The notes under the pieces were generated by a model that was not told where the DNA came from, made no database searches, and saw only the letters and a list, made by a program, of their open reading frames with translations. A DNA stretch of 64,000 bases from positions 1,922,001-1,986,000 of the forward strand of contig CP019169.1 of assembly GCA_001953215.1 (NCBI GenBank), given 5' to 3'. The stretch comes from Betaproteobacteria bacterium GR16-43 (lineage in GTDB: Bacteria; Pseudomonadota; Gammaproteobacteria; Burkholderiales; Usitatibacteraceae). Position numbers and translations under genes: made by a program. Position 1 is the stretch's first letter; each line of letters begins with the position of its first letter. This document shows positions 60,001 to 64,000 of this stretch, one piece after another.

Positions 60001-60078
60001 AAATAATTGGGGTCAGACTCCCATTAAGTTAATCGAACGAAGGTGATTAACTTAATGGGAGTCTGACCCCAATTATTT
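60001..60078. repeat. Inverted repeat R4 (AATTGGGGTCAGACTCCCAT family) at a convergent junction
   Basis: Perfect 34-nt arms, 60001-60034 and 60045-60078, surround a 10-nt loop. The outer 22 or so bases equal those of R3, whereas the inner stem (TAAGTTAATC / GATTAACTTA) is unrelated to R3. It starts right after the putA stop, and its last base is the first base of the barstar stop. Confidence 0.9.
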
Positions 60079-60518
60079 CAAGCCAGCTTGGTGACGCCCT
60101 TCGGGGCTTTCGTTCCGGAGAAGAGCACGACGAACGCGGTGCCGTCCTCCTTCCAGGACTCGACGGCGTCGCGGCAGATCTCCACCAGCGTCTCGAACTG
60201 GTCGGCGTGCGCTTCGATCAGGCCGTCGATGTGATCGTAGTAGAGCAGCGCGCCACCGCCCCCGGGCCATTCGAGATCGACGAGGCACTCCTCGAGCGCA
60301 TCCCAGTTCTGGCCGAAATGCTTCGGCAGGCGCAGCGCCGTGGCCAGCGCGTTCATGAGCTGTTCCTTGCGCGCGATGCTCTTGCCATCGACGTGGAAGC
60401 AGGCGAAGCCGGCTTTCTTCACCGTTTGCTGCACGGCCTTGGCGGGCGGGTTCCCGGGCAGGAAGAACACGCCTCCGCGATCTTCACCGAGCAACGTTTC
60501 GAGCGACGCGTTCGGCAT
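60078..60518 (-). CDS. Barstar-family ribonuclease inhibitor
   Basis: A 146-residue cytosolic protein. The barstar core is in the middle: FACFHVDGKSIARKEQLMNALATAL followed by the inhibitory-helix motif LPKHFGQNWDALEECLVDLEW. The rest is an extended C-terminal part (LLYYDHIDGLIEAHADQFETLVEICRDAV). It should block the RNase encoded 11 nt upstream, protecting the producer before secretion. It is longer than the 90-residue B. amyloliquefaciens protein, as is common in proteobacteria. Confidence 0.93.
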   Translation of the reverse strand: MPNASLETLLGEDRGGVFFLPGNPPAKAVQQTVKKAGFACFHVDGKSIARKEQLMNALATALRLPKHFGQNWDALEECLVDLEWPGGGGALLYYDHIDGLIEAHADQFETLVEICRDAVESWKEDGTAFVVLFSGTKAPKGVTKLA

Positions 60519-60529
60519 CTTGTCCTCGC

Positions 60530-60895
60530 CTACTCCCGGATGAGGCGGAAAGTCTTGTAGTGGTCGCCGCTGTAGTAGAACTCGCCCTTCTTGCCGGTGA
60601 CGATGCGGCGGGCACCACGTGTACGTTCACCAGGCGTTCGCACAGTGTACTCGTGGTAGTAGCCCTTCTCGCGCTTCGGGAGCTGGCCCTCGCGGTTGTT
60701 GAAGACCACGCCGTCCCTCGCGTGCAGATACGGACCCTTCTTGTGGATCAGCGCGACCGTCTCGGCCGCTTCGTGCGGGAGGTCGCGCAGGTCCACCTGC
60801 TGGATCGCCGGAGGCTCGGCTTTCTGCGCGGCCACCGGCGCGGCCCCGGCGAAGGCCAGCGCCAGCGCGATCGCGATGAGCCCGCGTGGAATCAT
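60530..60895 (-). CDS. Secreted guanyl-specific ribonuclease, RNase Sa / barnase family
   Basis: A 121-residue precursor with a signal peptide (cleavage after VAA, about residue 23) and a microbial RNase domain close to Streptomyces RNase Sa. It contains DGVVFNNREGQLP, YYHEYTVRTPGERTRGARRIVTG and YYSGDHYKTFRLI. The catalytic set is complete: general base E82, R93, R97 and general acid H112. The two cysteines of RNase Sa are absent, so there is no disulfide. It overlaps the thioesterase stop by ATGA and precedes its inhibitor gene. It could serve RNA scavenging or antagonism. Confidence 0.94.
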   Translation of the reverse strand: MIPRGLIAIALALAFAGAAPVAAQKAEPPAIQQVDLRDLPHEAAETVALIHKKGPYLHARDGVVFNNREGQLPKREKGYYHEYTVRTPGERTRGARRIVTGKKGEFYYSGDHYKTFRLIRE

Positions 60896-61320
60896 CCGGC
60901 TTCCCCGGCGACTTTCTCGGCGACCTTCCGGTTGAATTTCTCGGCGCTCACCACGATGCGCTGGTGCGTGCCCTCGGTGATCGGGTCGATGCCGTCGGTC
61001 GCGCGGATCGAGAAGCCGACCATGCGGCCCTGCACCTCGGAGACCGTCACGGTGATCTCCACCGTGAGACCGGGCGGCGTCGCGGCCGTGTGCGACAGGT
61101 TCACGTGCGTGCCGACGCTCTGCTCGAGCGGCCAGTCGAGGTGGGGCTTCATCAGCTCGATGGCCGCCCATTCGCAGAGCGCCACGAGGTAGCCCGTGGC
61201 GAGAACGCGCGGCATCAGCTGGAAATCGGGGGCTTCCGGGTAGATGTACGGCACCGTCTTGGTGGCCGGCACCTTGTAGCGGAAGGTCCCGGTGAGCCCG
61301 GGTTTCAGCGTGTCCTTCAT
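60892..61320 (-). CDS. Hotdog-fold thioesterase, fluoroacetyl-CoA-thioesterase (FlK)-like
   Basis: A 142-residue hotdog enzyme that resembles FlK of Streptomyces cattleya along its whole length. It has LKPGLTG start, KTVPYIYPEAPDF, ATGYLVALCEWAA, LSHTAATPPGLTVEI and EGTHQRIVVSAEKFNRKV. The FlK triad is conserved as T42, E50 and H77. FlK destroys fluoroacetyl-CoA. Many homologues are uncharacterised and may act on other acyl-CoAs, so fluoro-specificity is not proven. The gene begins 6 nt after fur. Confidence 0.88.
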   Translation of the reverse strand: MKDTLKPGLTGTFRYKVPATKTVPYIYPEAPDFQLMPRVLATGYLVALCEWAAIELMKPHLDWPLEQSVGTHVNLSHTAATPPGLTVEITVTVSEVQGRMVGFSIRATDGIDPITEGTHQRIVVSAEKFNRKVAEKVAGEAG

Positions 61321-61326
61321 GGCGCC

Positions 61327-61758
61327 TCAGTCCTTCGGGCGGTGCGGGCACTTCGTCTTCGTGCAATCCGCGTAGATGTGCAACTGGTGCTCGCGGATGG
61401 CGAAGCCGCGCTCCTTGGCGACCTTCGACTGGCGCTTCTCGATCTCCTCGTCGTAGAACTCCTCGACGCGGCCGCATTGCTGGCAGACCAGGTGGTCGTG
61501 GTGGGTGCCTTCGTTCAGCTCGTAGACCGCCTTGCCCGCCTCGAAATGGTGGCGCATGAGCAGCCCCGCCTGCTCGAATTGCGTGAGCACGCGATAGACC
61601 GTCGCCAGCCCGATGTCCGAGTGCTCCTCGAGCAGCTTGCGGTAGACGTCCTCGGCGGTGAGGTGGCGGTCCGGGCTGCTCTTGAAGAGGTCGAGGACCT
61701 TGAGCCGCGGCACCGTGACCTTGAGGCCCTGGTTGCGAAGTTCTTTCGGATCGCTCAT
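61327..61758 (-). CDS. fur: Ferric uptake regulator
   Basis: A 143-residue iron-responsive repressor of normal length. It has the winged helix ([50 protein letters not shown]), the metal-site histidines in [19 protein letters not shown], the structural zinc cysteines CQQC and a second CTKTKC pair at the end. Divergent from bamE, a typical arrangement in proteobacteria, with an 85-bp gap. Confidence 0.97.
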   Translation of the reverse strand: MSDPKELRNQGLKVTVPRLKVLDLFKSSPDRHLTAEDVYRKLLEEHSDIGLATVYRVLTQFEQAGLLMRHHFEAGKAVYELNEGTHHDHLVCQQCGRVEEFYDEEIEKRQSKVAKERGFAIREHQLHIYADCTKTKCPHRPKD

Positions 61759-61807
61759 GCGGGAAAGGAGGTGTGCGTCCAGGGAATCATACCGGGATTC
61801 GAAGCCC

Positions 61808-61813
61808 TATAAT
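61808..61813 (+). promoter_or_regulatory. Candidate bamE -10 box
   Basis: A consensus TATAAT 30 nt before the bamE start in the fur-bamE gap. No convincing -35 box stands 16-18 nt upstream. Confidence 0.45.
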
Positions 61814-61843
61814 GCTCGCTTCATTCCCGCCACAGACCCGCAA

Positions 61844-62173
61844 ATGCGCTTCACGCTCCCGATGCTCTGCCTGGCCGCGACGCTTGCCGCCGGCTGCATC
61901 CACAAGATCGACATCCAGCAGGGCAACGTGGTGATCCAGGACCAGCTCTCGAAGGTGAAGGTGGGCATGACGCGTCCCGAGGTGCGCCAGATCCTCGGCA
62001 CCCCGCTGCTTGCCGACCCGTTCCACGCCAATCGCTGGGACTACTACTTCTCCAACGCGAAGCGCGGCAACGAGATCGAGCGCAACAAGATCACGATCCT
62101 CTTCGCCGACGACAAGGTGACGCGCATCGACGGCGTCGCCCCCGTCGCCATCAAGGGCGAGGAGCGCCAGTGA
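61844..62173 (+). CDS. bamE: Outer-membrane assembly lipoprotein BamE (OmlA/SmpA)
   Basis: A 109-residue lipoprotein of the BAM complex. The lipobox is LAAGC (lipidated Cys18). It has the SmpA/OmlA core IQQGNVVIQDQLSKVKVGMTRPEVRQILGTPLL followed by DPFHANRWDYYFSN. It overlaps dapB by GTGA. Confidence 0.95.
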   Translation: MRFTLPMLCLAATLAAGCIHKIDIQQGNVVIQDQLSKVKVGMTRPEVRQILGTPLLADPFHANRWDYYFSNAKRGNEIERNKITILFADDKVTRIDGVAPVAIKGEERQ

Positions 62174-62973
62174 CGCTGCGCGTCGGCATCGCCGGCGCGG
62201 GCGGTCGCATGGGCCGGGCGCTGCTGGAAGCGGCGGGCGCGGCCGAGGGCATCGCGGTCGGCGCCGCGCTCGACATCGCCGCGAGCCCGTGGATCGGGCA
62301 CGACGCCGGCGAACTCGCCGCGGGCGCCAAGGGCGTGAAGGTGGCCTCGGACATCGCCGCCGCGCTTTCGGCCTGCGACGTGCTGATCGACTTCACGCGC
62401 CCCGAAGGCACGCTCGCGCACGTGGCCGCCTGCCGCGCGGCGCGCAGGAACATCGTCATTGGCACCACGGGCCTCGCGGCGCAGCACCTCGAGAAGATCC
62501 GCGCGGCCGCGAGCGACATCGCGATCGTGCTGGCGCCCAACATGAGCGTCGGCGTCACCGTCGCGGCCAAGCTGGTCGAGATCGCCGCACGGGCCCTCGG
62601 CCCCGACTACGACGTCGAGGTCTTCGAGATGCACCATCGCCTGAAGGTCGATGCGCCTTCGGGCACCGCGCTCAAGCTGGGGGAAGCGGCCGCGAAGGCG
62701 CGTGGCACGACGCTCGAGAAGGAAGGCGTGTTCGCGCGCCATGGCGTGACGGGCGAGCGCAGGTCCGGCGCGATCGGATTCTCCGTCGCGCGCGGCGGCG
62801 ACGTGGTGGGCGACCACACGGTGTTCTTCGCGTCCGCGGGCGAGCGCGTGGAGATCACGCACCGCGCGACCACCCGGACCAACTTCGCGCAAGGCGCGAT
62901 GCGCGCGGCGAAATTCCTCGAAGGCCGCTCCCCGGGCCTCTTCGGCATGGAGGACGTGCTGGATTTACGTTGA
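62170..62973 (+). CDS. dapB: 4-hydroxy-tetrahydrodipicolinate reductase
   Basis: A 267-residue enzyme of the lysine/diaminopimelate pathway. The dinucleotide loop is VGIAGAGGRMGRALLEA, and IGTTGL and LAPNMSVGVTV follow. The catalytic motif is EMHHRLKVDAPSGTALKLGE, with ARHGVTGERRSGAIGFSVARGGDVVGDH near the C-terminus. The GTG start overlaps the bamE stop (GTGA). Confidence 0.97.
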   Translation: MTLRVGIAGAGGRMGRALLEAAGAAEGIAVGAALDIAASPWIGHDAGELAAGAKGVKVASDIAAALSACDVLIDFTRPEGTLAHVAACRAARRNIVIGTTGLAAQHLEKIRAAASDIAIVLAPNMSVGVTVAAKLVEIAARALGPDYDVEVFEMHHRLKVDAPSGTALKLGEAAAKARGTTLEKEGVFARHGVTGERRSGAIGFSVARGGDVVGDHTVFFASAGERVEITHRATTRTNFAQGAMRAAKFLEGRSPGLFGMEDVLDLR

Positions 62974-62999
62974 GGCATCCCCCCTCGATCTGCTATAAT
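62970..62999 (+). promoter_or_regulatory. Candidate carA promoter
   Basis: TTGAGG (62970-62975) and a consensus TATAAT (62994-62999) are 18 nt apart. The -35 box includes the dapB stop codon. Transcription would begin near 63006, just before the tandem repeat in the leader. Confidence 0.55.
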
Positions 63000-63018
63000 T
63001 TTCCTCCAATGTAAGTCG

Positions 63019-63043
63019 TTTCACCTGCAGTTTTCACCTGCAG
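63019..63043 (+). repeat. Tandem TTTCACCTGCAG repeat in the carA leader
   Basis: TTTCACCTGCAG occurs at 63019-63030 and again at 63032-63043, a 13-nt period. It lies in the probable untranslated leader between the candidate promoter and the carA start. It could be a regulator site or an RNA element. Confidence 0.6.
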
Positions 63044-63081
63044 TCGAAGCACCCGAAGTTCTTCCCCGCATTGGAGCCGTC

Positions 63082-64000
63082 GTGCCGTCGAACATGCCTG
63101 CCGTCCTGGTCCTCTCAGACGGGAGCATTTTTCGCGGACTTTCGGTTGGTTTCGAGGGCTCGAAGGTCGGATCGGCGGCCATCGCCACCGGCGAGGTGGT
63201 CTTCAACACCGCGATGACGGGCTACCAGGAGATCCTCACGGATCCCTCGTATGCCGGGCAGGTCGTCACCCTCACGTACCCCCACATCGGCAACGTCGGC
63301 ACCAACGCCGAGGATTTCGAGTCGCGCGGCGTCTTCGCCGCCGGCCTCGTCATCCGCGACCTTCCGCGCGAAGCCTCGAGCTGGCGCAACACCGAAGGCC
63401 TTCCGGAGTATCTCGTTCGCAACAAGATCGTCGCCATCGCCGACATCGATACCCGGCGCCTGACTCGCATCCTGCGGGAGAAGGGCGCGCAGAACGGCTG
63501 CATCATGGCCGGCAAGGTGGACGAGAAGGCAGCGCTCGAAGTCGCGCGTGCCGCACCCTCGATGGCCGGACAGGACCTCGCGAAGGTCGTCTCCTGCACG
63601 AAGGGGTACGACTGGAACGGCAGCCTCTGGGCCCTGGGCACCGGGTACAAGGCCGACATCGCGTCGAGGTTCCATGTCGTCGCGTTCGACTACGGCGTGA
63701 AGCACAACATCCTGCGCAACCTCGCCGAGCGCGGCTGCAAGGTGACCGTGCTGCCCGCGCAGGCGACCTCGAAGGAAGCGCTCGCCCTCAAGCCCGACGG
63801 CGTCTTCCTCTCCAACGGCCCCGGCGATCCGGAGCCGTGCGACTACGCCATCAAGGCCATTCGCGAGATCGTCGATTCCGGCACGCCCACGTTCGGCATC
63901 TGCCTCGGCCACCAGCTCCTGGGCCTCGCCTCGGGCGCGAAGACCATCAAGATGAAGTTTGGCCACCACGGCGCCAATCATCCGGTGCAGGACCTCGATA
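63082..64000 (+). CDS. carA: Carbamoyl-phosphate synthase small (glutaminase) subunit, cut by window edge
   Basis: The amidotransferase subunit that supplies ammonia for carbamoyl phosphate in arginine and pyrimidine synthesis. About 306 residues are visible. They include the N-terminal domain ([51 protein letters not shown]) and the class I glutaminase domain up to the nucleophile C274 ([13 protein letters not shown]) and [12 protein letters not shown] 63082 is favoured by GGAG 5 nt upstream; ATG 63094 is the alternative. carB is expected next. Confidence 0.96.
   Translation, partial: MPSNMPAVLVLSDGSIFRGLSVGFEGSKVGSAAIATGEVVFNTAMTGYQEILTDPSYAGQVVTLTYPHIGNVGTNAEDFESRGVFAAGLVIRDLPREASSWRNTEGLPEYLVRNKIVAIADIDTRRLTRILREKGAQNGCIMAGKVDEKAALEVARAAPSMAGQDLAKVVSCTKGYDWNGSLWALGTGYKADIASRFHVVAFDYGVKHNILRNLAERGCKVTVLPAQATSKEALALKPDGVFLSNGPGDPEPCDYAIKAIREIVDSGTPTFGICLGHQLLGLASGAKTIKMKFGHHGANHPVQDLD

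Noticed and set aside
63019-63043. CRISPR-like repeat
   Set aside because: Only two copies of a 12-mer with a 1-nt gap; there are no spacers and no cas genes.
1-64000. tRNA, rRNA, riboswitch or prophage features
   Set aside because: I looked for cloverleaf-like segments, conserved rRNA stretches and integrase or phage genes and saw none. Only a dedicated covariance search could exclude small RNAs.

Overview
The window is a very GC-rich, densely packed bacterial chromosome segment, almost certainly from a betaproteobacterium. The evidence is the fur / bamE / dapB / carA neighbourhood, several tripartite tricarboxylate (Bug/TctC) proteins and a pirin/LysR cluster. Genes are tightly stacked, and most co-directional neighbours overlap by 4 nt (ATGA, GTGA, TTGA, and twice apparently CTGA). 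I see no rRNA, tRNA, CRISPR array, insertion sequence, prophage or integrase. No gene-free stretch exceeds 300 bases. Both ends cut through genes: an ABC ATPase on the left and carA on the right.

Layout. 1-6486 (-): a peptide ABC transporter operon with two tandem solute-binding proteins, two permeases, two small homologous secreted proteins of unknown function, then the ATPase. 6554-8604: an AlaX editing enzyme, a TonB-like lipoprotein and an Lrp/AsnC regulator. 8757-12959 (+): the complete phenylalanine/tyrosine to fumarate + acetoacetate operon (hppD-hmgA-fahA-phhA), with two palindromic candidate operators in front of it. 13018-16663 (-): a third peptide-binding protein followed by an ankyrin-repeat protein and a uracil-DNA-glycosylase-like protein. 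16708-22770: a cluster resembling the mycobacterial decaprenylphosphoryl-arabinose (DPA) pathway: a phosphoribosyltransferase/phosphatase fusion, DprE1-like and DprE2-like enzymes, flanked by a GT-C-like membrane protein and a flippase-like protein. 22824-27614: an MpaB/rubber-oxygenase-like protein, a 7TM diguanylate cyclase and a fourth peptide-binding protein. 27719-33493 (+): gabD, gamma-glutamyltransferase, FKBP, YbhB, a CinA-like protein and a histidine phosphatase. 33480-36617 (-): a heme-domain HAMP sensor, a Ser/Thr kinase, Hsp15 and a small membrane protein. 36665-43334 (+): an acyl-CoA ligase, a fluoroacetate-dehalogenase-like hydrolase, a tartrate-dehydrogenase-like enzyme and a TctCBA transporter. 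43432-46725: an L-2-haloacid dehalogenase, a lone Bug protein and a second GGT-family enzyme. 46902-51807 (-): an RND efflux pair and an unknown membrane protein. 51943-56826: gluQ/LysR, then a divergent pirin-DoxX-pirin-FMN reductase-thioredoxin operon. 56884-60000: putA. 60078-61758 (-): fur, a FlK-like thioesterase, a secreted RNase of the RNase Sa type and a barstar. 61844-64000 (+): bamE, dapB, carA.

Taken together the metabolism points to a heterotroph living on peptides and amino acids: peptide uptake, gamma-glutamyl hydrolysis, and Phe/Tyr, proline and succinic-semialdehyde oxidation, plus organic-acid uptake. A genome-organisation signal runs through the window. There are eight convergent gene junctions. 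Three are overlaps of 4-14 bp, and all five with a real gap contain a large inverted repeat, four of them built on a shared GGGGTCAG core. No comparable element was seen elsewhere. The least described parts are the DPA-like cluster, the RNase/barstar pair in the fur operon, the paired small secreted proteins inside the peptide transporter operon, and the repeat family.
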